Shown: positions 1 through 7,446 of the stretch, piece by piece
Layout of the letters: every line of letters begins with the position of its first letter
Position numbering within the stretch: position 1 is the stretch's first letter
Assembly: GCA_938015875.1 (NCBI GenBank)
Contig: CALLXE010000024.1
Location: forward strand, 1-49,930
From: an uncultured Robiginitomaculum sp.
Lineage (GTDB): Bacteria > Pseudomonadota > Alphaproteobacteria > Caulobacterales > Maricaulaceae
Reading direction: 5' to 3'
DNA length: 49,930 nt
Notes under the pieces: generated by a model
Database searches by the model: none
What the model was told of the DNA's origin: nothing
Seen by the model: only the letters and a program-made list of their open reading frames with translations
Position numbers and translations under genes: made by a program

Positions 1-402
1 CTTTCGGGCTTTATGCGCACGCTGTGTCTTGAAGGCGCGAAATATAATATCCGCGTCAATACGCTCTCCCCGACGGCGCGCTCCCGCATGACGGAAAACC
101 TGATGCCGGAAGAAATCCTTGAAAAGCTGACCGTTGAATCCGTTTCGGCCGGGCTGGTTTATCTGGTGTCAGATGACGCGCCGAACCGCATGATTTTATG
201 CGCCGGCGCCGGTGGTTATTCAGAAACCAAAGTGTTTGAAACCCAAGGCATCAATCTGTCCGAAGGGGAGCAAACGGCGGAGAATGTTGCAAAATTTATA
301 GATCAAATTCGTGACACGTCCGACCAGGAAGAATTCACCAATGGCGGACAGCAGGGTACTAAGTTCCTGACCCGCATTCAAAGCGGGAAATTCGAAGTAT
401 AA
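1..402 (+). CDS. SDR-family dehydrogenase, C-terminal part (start outside window)
   Basis: The reading frame is open from the first base, so the N-terminal Rossmann core and YxxxK are missing. What remains starts just after the active-site helix (MRTLCLEGAKYNIRVNTLSP), the usual SDR stretch that leads to the substrate loop. The long tail after the GAGGY segment resembles the dehydrogenase unit of peroxisomal multifunctional enzyme type 2, which oxidises (3R)-hydroxyacyl-CoA. The next gene encodes a MaoC-type hydratase, the other half of that pathway, 31 bases downstream on the same strand. Family is clear; the acyl-CoA substrate is inferred from the tail and the neighbour. Confidence 0.8.
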   Translation, partial: LSGFMRTLCLEGAKYNIRVNTLSPTARSRMTENLMPEEILEKLTVESVSAGLVYLVSDDAPNRMILCAGAGGYSETKVFETQGINLSEGEQTAENVAKFIDQIRDTSDQEEFTNGGQQGTKFLTRIQSGKFEV

Positions 403-433
403 ACGCGAGAAAACAATAAAGGGAGACTGCGAA

Positions 434-895
434 ATGGTAATGACTGTTAAAAAAGAAGATCTGGCCGGCCTTATCGGTCACGAGACCGGAGTCAGTGATT
501 GGATTGAAATCGATCAGGCGCGCATCAACACTTTCGCTGATGTGACTGAGGATCAGCAGTTTATCCACGTCAATGAAGCGGCTGCAAAAGTGACGCCGTT
601 TGGCGGCACGATTGCTCATGGTTTTTTGACGCTGTCTCTCCTCTCGAAAATGTCCGAGGGCGGCGCAATTTTAATGGACGGCGTAAAAATGGGCGTGAAT
701 TACGGCTTTGATAAAGTGCGGTTTTTAAACCCGGTGCCGAGCGGCTCAAAAGTGCGTGGCCGGTTTGTGGTCAAATCCGCTGAGGAAAAACGCCCCGGCC
801 AGTTTTTGATTACCTATGACGTCACAGTCGAGATTGACGGCATCGAAAAGCCGGCGCTCATTTGTGAATGGATGGGTATGCAATTTACAGGATAA
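434..895 (+). CDS. MaoC-family (R)-specific enoyl-CoA hydratase
   Basis: A 153-residue single hotdog-fold protein, typical for NodN/MaoC-like hydratases that add water to trans-2-enoyl-CoA to give (3R)-hydroxyacyl-CoA. The hydratase-2 signature is visible at about residues 34-50, with the catalytic pair D40 and H45 in the D-x4-H spacing, followed by GGTIAHGFLTLSLL. The start has a good AGGGAG ribosome site eight bases upstream; a second ATG two codons later would change little. It lies between an SDR dehydrogenase and a small monooxygenase-fold protein, in what looks like one operon. Exact chain length of the substrate cannot be read from sequence. Confidence 0.88.
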   Translation: MVMTVKKEDLAGLIGHETGVSDWIEIDQARINTFADVTEDQQFIHVNEAAAKVTPFGGTIAHGFLTLSLLSKMSEGGAILMDGVKMGVNYGFDKVRFLNPVPSGSKVRGRFVVKSAEEKRPGQFLITYDVTVEIDGIEKPALICEWMGMQFTG

Positions 896-899
896 GGTT

Positions 900-1190
900 A
901 TGATCAATATTATCGCCACGCTTAAAATTGCGCCGGGCAAGGAGAAGCAGTTTGAGGCCGCCGCAGCTGATTTGGTGGCCAAGGTGAATGCCTACGAGCC
1001 GGATTGCCTGCTATATGAGCTTTGCCGCTCTGAATCTGATCCACAGACCTATGTTTTTATGGAGCGCTATAAAGATAAAGCGGCCGTAGAGGCGCACGGG
1101 AAAACGGATTATTTCTTGGCGGCGCAGGCCCCTTTGGGTGCTTGTCTCGCGGGGGCGCCTGATATTCAAAGCTATACCGTCATTGCTTAA
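900..1190 (+). CDS. Antibiotic biosynthesis monooxygenase (ABM) domain protein
   Basis: A 96-residue protein of the ABM/YgiN ferredoxin-like dimeric fold. The typical pattern is present: MINIIATLKIAPGK, then an alpha helix, CLLYELCRS, YVFMERYKDKAAVEAHG and a terminal strand. I chose the ATG at 900 because an AAGG ribosome site sits just before it and the fold begins there; an upstream in-frame start at 816 would lie inside the preceding hydratase gene. The family includes cofactor-free quinol monooxygenases, but many members have no proven reaction. It follows the hydratase by four bases and is probably co-transcribed. Confidence 0.85.
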   Translation: MINIIATLKIAPGKEKQFEAAAADLVAKVNAYEPDCLLYELCRSESDPQTYVFMERYKDKAAVEAHGKTDYFLAAQAPLGACLAGAPDIQSYTVIA

Positions 1191-1191
1191 C

Positions 1192-3429
1192 TTACTGCGC
1201 GTTTTCCATGCGCCGAATATTAACTAATTTTAAAAGTTCCGCCGCAGCCTGTGCGTCGCACAGGGCGCGGTGATGTGAGGTTAAATCAATCTCAAATTCC
1301 CGGCATAAATTCTTCAGGCTATAGGATTTATAGCCGGGATATAATTTACGCATGGATGCGCAGGTGCAGATTTTTGCAAACCGAAAACTGCGCTCTATGC
1401 GGCGATATTCCGCCGACATAAATCCGTAATCAAAATTGACATTATGGGCCGCAAATATTGCGTCTCCCATGAAGCCGGCGAAATCATCTGCCACATCCCG
1501 AAACAGCGGCGCGCCGGCGACCATAGCGTCAGTAATATTCGTAATGCGGGTAATATTCGGCGGAATAGGGCGCTGCGGGTTCAGCAGGCTCGACCACTCG
1601 CCTATTATCTCGCCGCCCTGCATTTTGACCGCGCCGATTTCGGTTAATCGGTGCGTTGCCGCGCGGCCTCCGGTTGTTTCAACATCGACCACGACATAGA
1701 CTTGGTTCGGATCAACAATCCAATTGACCCGCGCAAGTTCGGCCCGAAATCCGCAGGCTTTTAATTGCGCCAGCCGGGTGAGTTGGTTGCGGCGCAGCAC
1801 ATCACCTTCGGCTTTAATCTCTATGAATGTGACGCCGCCGCCCTTTGGCTCAACGCGCATTAAATCCGGAAACCCGTCTTTAGTATTGCTATAATCCTTT
1901 GCCATAAGTCGAAGCATGGCCGCAATTGACGCGCCCGGCGCATGTTTTAACAGAGCCGCAACGGCGTCCATGCTGCGCCCGCTTTTACGAAACACGCCAT
2001 TGCCGAAGCATGTGCGGCTTGCAAAAATTTTCAGCAATCTGACATGCACCAAATCGGGGCGGTCAAAGTGTAAAAGCTTGGCCTCAATACGATCTTTGAA
2101 ATCGCCGTAGAATGTCCCGGTTCGCAGGCCGACCGGCATACGATCAAAATCATTGTGCACGCCGGACGCATCGCTTTCAAAAAGCTCTTCCCAAAACGTC
2201 AGGCCAAAAAGCGTTTTCCAAAGCCGGTTTTCCGTGCGCCAAGTCTCAAGACCGCGCGCATCGTAATAGCGCTGCGCCGCCCGCTCAGGTGCATTGCGAT
2301 AGGCTTCATCCAGTTTCAAAACTTGTGAACCGCGCAGTAAATCAGTCATGCCGCCCGTGCGTTTTTTATCAAATTTGCGGGCGTAGAAATCCTCGGCAAA
2401 GTGAAACTCATCATCACTTCCTGGCGCGTCAATAAGGTTCTCCAGCCGCGCTTTGACCCAAACGCGATCATCGCCCTTATTCCGCGTCCAGCGCAGGCGT
2501 ATGGTTCGTTCATTACACAGCGGGTTGTCGCTGCGTGTGTAAAGCGAGAGCGCAGTTTCAATATCGCCGAGCCGCTCTGACAGACCGCCCAGTTTACGCA
2601 GCAGTTTGTCACGGTGGGTTTGCGATATTTCGCATCGCGCGGGCGGCCACGTATTGACGTTGTCAATTAAAGCCGCCGTTTGCTCATCCGTGCCGTCATG
2701 ATAATCGGCAAGGGCGCCGGCGTAGAAATAAGCAGAGGCCGCATCATCGGGGCAATCAAATCGCGCGCTGTAATCGGATTTAAATCCCGATGATTTCACG
2801 AGCCCTAAATCACGAAGGGTAAAGCTTTGCAAATTATCTTCGATTTTCCCGAAATACAAAAACAGAATAAACCGCAAGGTGTCTCTCCGTGCCTGCACAA
2901 TGACGGACCGGGATAGGCAAATCGTTTCAAAATCCAAATGCGTCAAGGCAGCATTAATCAAATCCGCTTTCTTCCATGATTTTTTATAAAGCGTCGGGCA
3001 AAGATCAACCATCAGGCTGAGCAAATCAGGTTTGGTCAGGCTTTGTAAAACCGCCGTGAAATCCTGCGGGACAGGGGCCGTAATAAACCCGGTTTCGCGC
3101 AGCGTATCCCATTGCGTTTCAAGGGCAATAATTTCGGGATAATTCAGTTTTGTCGTGTCAAAAACAAAGCCCTTACGTCCGACCAACCGGCAATAGGCGC
3201 GCTGCGCCGGGCGGGGCAAATCATAATAGGCCTTGATAAAATTCAAGTGCTGCGGGCGCAAAACAGAGTCATATTTGCTCGAAACAAAATCTAAAAGCTC
3301 GCAAAAATTTGTGTGGTAATAAAATTGCGGCAAATCAGGCAGACCGCGTCCGGGCATAGGACGTGCGGCGCGCACGGGCAGGGGCGCAATGCCCGTGCGC
3401 GGCTTTTGCGCGGGGCGCGCCGGTGTCAT
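1192..3429 (-). CDS. FAN1-like VRR-NUC nuclease fused to DEDDh 3'-5' exonuclease
   Basis: A 745-residue two-nuclease protein. The first about 570 residues resemble bacterial FAN1 (structure-specific repair of flaps and interstrand crosslinks): the segment around E400 (TENRLWKTLFGLTFWEELF) matches the FAN1 metal-binding helix, and the VRR-NUC core has D522, E537 and K539, with the same spacing as D960, E975 and K977 of human FAN1. The last about 165 residues are a DnaQ/PolC-type exonuclease with D582-x-E584, D667, and H720 with D725, so all DEDDh residues are present. Start ATG at 3429. Upstream, at 3453-3467, lies a GAAC-N7-GAAC box. Both active sites look intact; the role as a DNA-damage repair nuclease is inferred from the family and the box. 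Confidence 0.85.
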   Translation of the reverse strand: MTPARPAQKPRTGIAPLPVRAARPMPGRGLPDLPQFYYHTNFCELLDFVSSKYDSVLRPQHLNFIKAYYDLPRPAQRAYCRLVGRKGFVFDTTKLNYPEIIALETQWDTLRETGFITAPVPQDFTAVLQSLTKPDLLSLMVDLCPTLYKKSWKKADLINAALTHLDFETICLSRSVIVQARRDTLRFILFLYFGKIEDNLQSFTLRDLGLVKSSGFKSDYSARFDCPDDAASAYFYAGALADYHDGTDEQTAALIDNVNTWPPARCEISQTHRDKLLRKLGGLSERLGDIETALSLYTRSDNPLCNERTIRLRWTRNKGDDRVWVKARLENLIDAPGSDDEFHFAEDFYARKFDKKRTGGMTDLLRGSQVLKLDEAYRNAPERAAQRYYDARGLETWRTENRLWKTLFGLTFWEELFESDASGVHNDFDRMPVGLRTGTFYGDFKDRIEAKLLHFDRPDLVHVRLLKIFASRTCFGNGVFRKSGRSMDAVAALLKHAPGASIAAMLRLMAKDYSNTKDGFPDLMRVEPKGGGVTFIEIKAEGDVLRRNQLTRLAQLKACGFRAELARVNWIVDPNQVYVVVDVETTGGRAATHRLTEIGAVKMQGGEIIGEWSSLLNPQRPIPPNITRITNITDAMVAGAPLFRDVADDFAGFMGDAIFAAHNVNFDYGFMSAEYRRIERSFRFAKICTCASMRKLYPGYKSYSLKNLCREFEIDLTSHHRALCDAQAAAELLKLVNIRRMENAQ

Positions 3430-3452
3430 AATTGTGTCTCACAAATCATGTG

Positions 3453-3467
3453 GAACGAATAAAGAAC
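3453..3467 (-). promoter_or_regulatory. Probable LexA (SOS) box
   Basis: On the minus strand this reads GTTCTTTATTCGTTC, an exact GTTC-N7-GTTC direct repeat, which is the LexA-binding form known from alphaproteobacteria. It lies 24 bases before the ATG of the FAN1-like nuclease, where a bound repressor would block the promoter. Seen directly; binding is inferred. Confidence 0.65.
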
Positions 3468-3475
3468 ATAAAAAT

Positions 3476-3493
3476 ATCCGTCAAGGGACGGAT
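3476..3493. promoter_or_regulatory. Palindrome between divergent genes (possible operator)
   Basis: Perfect 7-bp inverted repeat ATCCGTC-AAGG-GACGGAT in the 123-base region between the FAN1-like gene and the Old Yellow Enzyme gene. It sits 60 bases before the latter. It could be an operator or a short RNA hairpin; nothing in the window identifies a cognate regulator. Confidence 0.4.
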
Positions 3494-3552
3494 TGGCGCT
3501 GTCTTTCCGGGATTCAAACAGTAATATGCAACTATGTGCATAAGGAGCCTTC

Positions 3553-4647
3553 ATGTCTAATCCAATGTTTACGCCGTTTACCTGCAAGGGCCTCAGCCTG
3601 CCAAATCGTATCGTCATGGCCCCGATGACCCGCAGTCAATCGCCGGGCGGCGTACCGACAGACGCCGTTGCCGATTATTATGCGCGGCGCGCAGCGGCGG
3701 ATATTGGTCTGATTATCTCCGAAGGGACGGTTATCAATCGCGGCGGCGCGAGCAATGATCCCAACATTCCCGAATTTTACGGTGAGAAGCCGCTCGCAGG
3801 GTGGAAGAACGTCTTGGAGGGTGTCCATGCCGCCGGCGGTAAGATCGCGCCGCAAATCTGGCACATGGGCATGGTGCGTAAACCCGGCACAGGTCTGCAT
3901 CCTGACGCAAAATCAGACAGCCCGTCCGGCATCACCCACAGGGGAAAAGCGGTAGCAGAGACACCAAGCGAGTCTGAAATTGCTGATATGGTTATGGCCT
4001 ATGCCGATGCCGCCGGAAATGCCGCGCGGCTGGGCTTTGACACGGTCGAAATTCACGGCGCGCACGGCTATCTGATCGATCAATTTTTCTGGGACGTGAT
4101 GAATGTCCGCGAGGATAAATATGGCGGCGGCCTGACTGAGCGGGCAAACTTCGCCGCTGATATTATTCGCGAATGCAAAAAACAAATGCCCGAAGATATG
4201 CCGCTGATTTTACGGTTTTCCCAATGGAAGCAGCAGAACTACGCGGCTCGCCTTGCCGGGACGCCTGAAAAACTGGACGCGTTTTTAAGGGTGTTCGTTG
4301 ATGCCGGCGTGGATATGCTGCATTGCAGTCAACGCCGATTCTGGGAACCGGAGTTCGGCGGGTCTGATTTGAACCTTGCGGGCTGGGCAAAAAAGTTGAC
4401 CGGCCTGCCGACGATTTCCGTCGGATCTGTCGGTTTGGCCGGCGAGTTTACCGCCAGCTTTTCCGGAGAAAACAGCAAGACCGCGCCGTTGGAGACACTT
4501 TACGAGCGCATGGATAAAGGCGAGTTTGATCTGATCGCCGTGGGCCGGGCTATTTTGCAAGACCCGCATTGGGCCACAAAGGTCAAAGATGGTCGTATGA
4601 ATGAGTTGGAGGCGTTTGACGCGCGCTCGCTCGCAACCTTAAGCTAA
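3553..4647 (+). CDS. Old Yellow Enzyme family NADH:flavin oxidoreductase
   Basis: A 364-residue TIM-barrel flavoprotein, the usual length for NemA/OYE-type FMN enzymes that reduce activated C=C bonds or nitro compounds with NAD(P)H. Visible hallmarks are the N-terminal LPNRIVMAPMTRS segment that binds FMN, the EIHGAHGYLIDQFF motif at about 166-179 that supplies the substrate-binding pair, KYGGGLTERANF, and the C-terminal FDLIAVGRAILQDP phosphate-binding segment. A strong AAGGAG site precedes the ATG. The acyl-CoA synthetase follows 54 bases downstream, so a role in processing unsaturated acids is possible, but the substrate is unknown. Confidence 0.92.
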   Translation: MSNPMFTPFTCKGLSLPNRIVMAPMTRSQSPGGVPTDAVADYYARRAAADIGLIISEGTVINRGGASNDPNIPEFYGEKPLAGWKNVLEGVHAAGGKIAPQIWHMGMVRKPGTGLHPDAKSDSPSGITHRGKAVAETPSESEIADMVMAYADAAGNAARLGFDTVEIHGAHGYLIDQFFWDVMNVREDKYGGGLTERANFAADIIRECKKQMPEDMPLILRFSQWKQQNYAARLAGTPEKLDAFLRVFVDAGVDMLHCSQRRFWEPEFGGSDLNLAGWAKKLTGLPTISVGSVGLAGEFTASFSGENSKTAPLETLYERMDKGEFDLIAVGRAILQDPHWATKVKDGRMNELEAFDARSLATLS

Positions 4648-4701
4648 AATATAACCCGGCCGGGCACTGCATAGCAGGACGGCCCGTATGGGAGGAACGC
4701 T

Positions 4702-6240
4702 ATGAGCATTGATACTATCGATTGGATTGCGCATCATGCGCGCACAACACCGCAAAAAACAGCCATGCACGATTTGGCGAGCGGCCGGGTTTACAACTAT
4801 GCCGACATGCATGATCGGGTGGGCCGGGTTGCGGCAATGCTGAGCGATAAGGGTATTAAAAAAGGTGACCGTGTCGCGTTTCTGATGCTGAACTCCTCAG
4901 ACCTGATGGAAGTCATTTGCGGATGTTGGCGCATTGGCGCGGTCGTCCTTGCGCTGAACTTTCGCCTGACCTTGCCGGAATGGGACTTCATTTTGAAAGA
5001 TTCCGAAGCGTCAATGGTCATTTATGATGATGTGTTCAAAGACGCTGCAACTGCGCTGGAAGAATCAACGGGCATTGTGCATTGGGTAGAAACGACAGGT
5101 CTTGGCAAAGACAGCGCTTATGAGGCGGCGCTGAGCTCCGCTGCACCGGTCACTGAAATGACGCCCCAAATCCTCGATGATCAATGTATGCTTATGTATT
5201 CCAGCGGCACGACGGGCCGGCCGAAGGGCGTGATTATTACCCACGGCATGGTGTATTTTGCGCCGGCCGGGGGCGCGCGTTACGGAGAAAGCACGCCGAA
5301 CGCAGTTTCACTCAATAATATGCCGCTCTTTCATATCGGGGCCATTGTCACCACAGCGCTGCCTTCGATTTGGATTGGCGGAACGATGGTGATTATGCGC
5401 ATGTTCAATGTTGAAGCGACGCTGGACGCGATCAATAATCCGGAGCTTGGTATTACAGCCCTGTTTATGGTGCCGGCCGCCTATAATGGCCTGCGCGCCC
5501 ATCCAAAAGCGCAAAGTACGGATTTCTCCCGCATCGAAATTGCTTTGACCGGAGCAGAGACCGTGCCCACAGAACTGGTCCATCACTGGATAGAGCGGGG
5601 CCTGTATATCCAAGAAGGTTACGGCATGACTGAGACCACCGGCAGTGGCTGTCTTTTGGAAAAAGCAGCCATTCCGGCTAAGGTCGGCTCTGCCGGGAAA
5701 AGCCTGATCCATTCACGTATAGAGATTATGGACGGCGCCGGGAATATCTTGCCACGCGGAAGCCTTGGCGAAATTTGCTTTAAGGGGGCCTGCGTGACGC
5801 CCGGTTATTGGCGTAATGTAGATGCCAATGAGCAGGCTTTTCATGCCGGCGGCTGGTTCCGGTCGGGCGATATCGGGCGCATGGATGATGACGGTTATAT
5901 CTATATCGAAGACCGCATTAAGGACATGTATATCTCTGCCGGGGAAAACGTCTATCCGGCCGAAATTGAAAACCTGCTTTATCAATTGCCGCAAATCACA
6001 GAGGCGGCCGTGGTAGGTGTCTCCGATGAGAAGTGGGGCGAAGTCGGCTGCGTTGTCTGCGCGGTAAAGCCGGGGCAGGCGATCTCATTGGATGTGATCA
6101 ATACCCATCTGGAAAGCCGTTTGGCGAAATATAAACAGCCCGCGCATTTGCATATTGTTGACGCTTTGCCACGCAATGCGACCGGTAAAGTTTTAAAATT
6201 TGAGCTGCGAAAAACCTTGCCGGAAATACTCAATCTATAG
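4702..6240 (+). CDS. AMP-forming acyl-CoA synthetase (ANL superfamily)
   Basis: A 512-residue adenylate-forming enzyme that activates a carboxylic acid to its CoA thioester. Motifs in order: the P-loop-like YSSGTTGRPKG at about 165-175, GYGMTETTG near 306, the FRSGDIGRMDDDGYIYIEDR hinge region near 390-410, YISAGENVYPAEIE, and the C-terminal catalytic lysine K496 in PRNATGKVLK. GGAGG lies before the ATG. Length and motifs fit medium- or long-chain fatty acid or aromatic acid ligases; the substrate is not decidable. Its stop codon overlaps that of the convergent esterase gene by six bases. Confidence 0.92.
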   Translation: MSIDTIDWIAHHARTTPQKTAMHDLASGRVYNYADMHDRVGRVAAMLSDKGIKKGDRVAFLMLNSSDLMEVICGCWRIGAVVLALNFRLTLPEWDFILKDSEASMVIYDDVFKDAATALEESTGIVHWVETTGLGKDSAYEAALSSAAPVTEMTPQILDDQCMLMYSSGTTGRPKGVIITHGMVYFAPAGGARYGESTPNAVSLNNMPLFHIGAIVTTALPSIWIGGTMVIMRMFNVEATLDAINNPELGITALFMVPAAYNGLRAHPKAQSTDFSRIEIALTGAETVPTELVHHWIERGLYIQEGYGMTETTGSGCLLEKAAIPAKVGSAGKSLIHSRIEIMDGAGNILPRGSLGEICFKGACVTPGYWRNVDANEQAFHAGGWFRSGDIGRMDDDGYIYIEDRIKDMYISAGENVYPAEIENLLYQLPQITEAAVVGVSDEKWGEVGCVVCAVKPGQAISLDVINTHLESRLAKYKQPAHLHIVDALPRNATGKVLKFELRKTLPEILNL

Positions 6241-7332
6241 CTTCATATTACGGCGCAGGAATTTTTCAACCTCAGAAAAGGCTTCATCGGTCTCTTCCAA
6301 ATGCTCGTCAAACATATGCCAGACATGGGGCATGTGATCCCATGTTTGGAGCACGGCAACACTGCCGGATTTTTGCGCTTTGCGCGCATAGCGTATGCTG
6401 TCATCGAGGAGCATTTCTGCCGTCGATGCCTGCAGTAAAGTCGGCGGCAAGCGGTCCAAATTTCCGAATACGGGAGACACAATCGGATCGTTCGGTTTTA
6501 TGCCGGTGGCCTTATAGAGCATGGGCCGTAAAAGCGCGGGCGGGACTTTCAGCATTGGCGCGACCAGCGGTTTCAACATAATGTCCGTTTCAAAATTACT
6601 GCGGATAGACGGACTTGCAGCGGTTGCGTCTGTCGGCGCAGAGAAGACAAAGAGCGCATCCGCCGCGCGTAATTTTTCGTCCCGCGCCCATTGCGCCGCC
6701 ATCAGGCACAGGTTTGCGCCGGCGCTGTCCCCGCCCATGGCAAGCGCCCTTATCGGGTCAGGCCCGTTTGGCCCGATCTGTAATATGGCGCGATATGCGT
6801 CCCGCGCGTCCGTAATTGTATCCATGCGGCTGTGCTCTGGCATAAGGCGGTAATCCGGGGCAAACACCGCGCATGCTGTGCGCTTTGCCAATTGAGCTGT
6901 AACAGCCCGGTGACTGCGGGCGCTGCCGACGGAAAAGGCGCCGCCGTGAAAATACAAAATTCGCTTATCAGGATCACAGCGTTCCGCCTGCGCCCACTCG
7001 CCGCTGATGGTGACGCCGTCAAGCTCGAGTGCAGCCGGCTTGTGGCGAACGCCTGATTCTTTGAAAAAGTCACGGCCGGTGCCGAATGTCTCAAACCGCT
7101 CGCGTTTTGCCCGCAGGCTGTCTTTGTCTTTCGTGCCTGCCATATTGGGCCGGGTGAAATTCTCATACAGAATCTTTTCAACAGCGTTCATGCCCGCAGA
7201 CGGGCTTTTACGCGGGTGAGTGGTGACAGGTTTCGGGCTGTCAAATCGGGTAAGATTTTCGCCCTTAAGCGATTGATTATACCAAAGGGCGCCGGCGACA
7301 ATTGCGGCCGGAACTGCGAACATAAAAACCAT
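6235..7332 (-). CDS. Alpha/beta hydrolase, HSL-type (family IV) esterase
   Basis: A 365-residue carboxylesterase of the hormone-sensitive-lipase group. It shows the oxyanion-hole motif YFHGGAFSVG, the nucleophile elbow GGDSAGANL, a late acidic region (STAEMLLDDS) and the catalytic histidine region (HMPHVWHMF). The N-terminus begins with a hydrophobic segment (MVFMFAVPAAIVAGALWY), so the enzyme is probably membrane-anchored or exported. I chose the ATG at 7332 because GGAG lies five bases before it; an upstream start at 7371 would place that site inside the coding region. Convergent with the acyl-CoA synthetase, overlapping it at CTATAG. Confidence 0.88.
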   Translation of the reverse strand: MVFMFAVPAAIVAGALWYNQSLKGENLTRFDSPKPVTTHPRKSPSAGMNAVEKILYENFTRPNMAGTKDKDSLRAKRERFETFGTGRDFFKESGVRHKPAALELDGVTISGEWAQAERCDPDKRILYFHGGAFSVGSARSHRAVTAQLAKRTACAVFAPDYRLMPEHSRMDTITDARDAYRAILQIGPNGPDPIRALAMGGDSAGANLCLMAAQWARDEKLRAADALFVFSAPTDATAASPSIRSNFETDIMLKPLVAPMLKVPPALLRPMLYKATGIKPNDPIVSPVFGNLDRLPPTLLQASTAEMLLDDSIRYARKAQKSGSVAVLQTWDHMPHVWHMFDEHLEETDEAFSEVEKFLRRNMKL

Positions 7333-7446
7333 AAAATCTCCTGCGCTGTGTATGACACAGGGCTGCGGCAAGGTAAAACTTGCATTTGGATTATCGCGCG
7401 TTAGTAAGGCGAAAATTCATACAGGACTATGCCCCGGAGCAGCCTC

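Noticed and set aside
1192-3429. Anti-phage defence nuclease
   Set aside because: No other defence gene or mobile element is near; FAN1 motif spacing and the SOS box fit DNA repair better.
4655-4692. CCCGGCCGGG palindrome and nearby GC pairs between the OYE and acyl-CoA synthetase genes as a terminator
   Set aside because: No T-run follows and the downstream gene has a good ribosome site; it is at most a weak leader hairpin.
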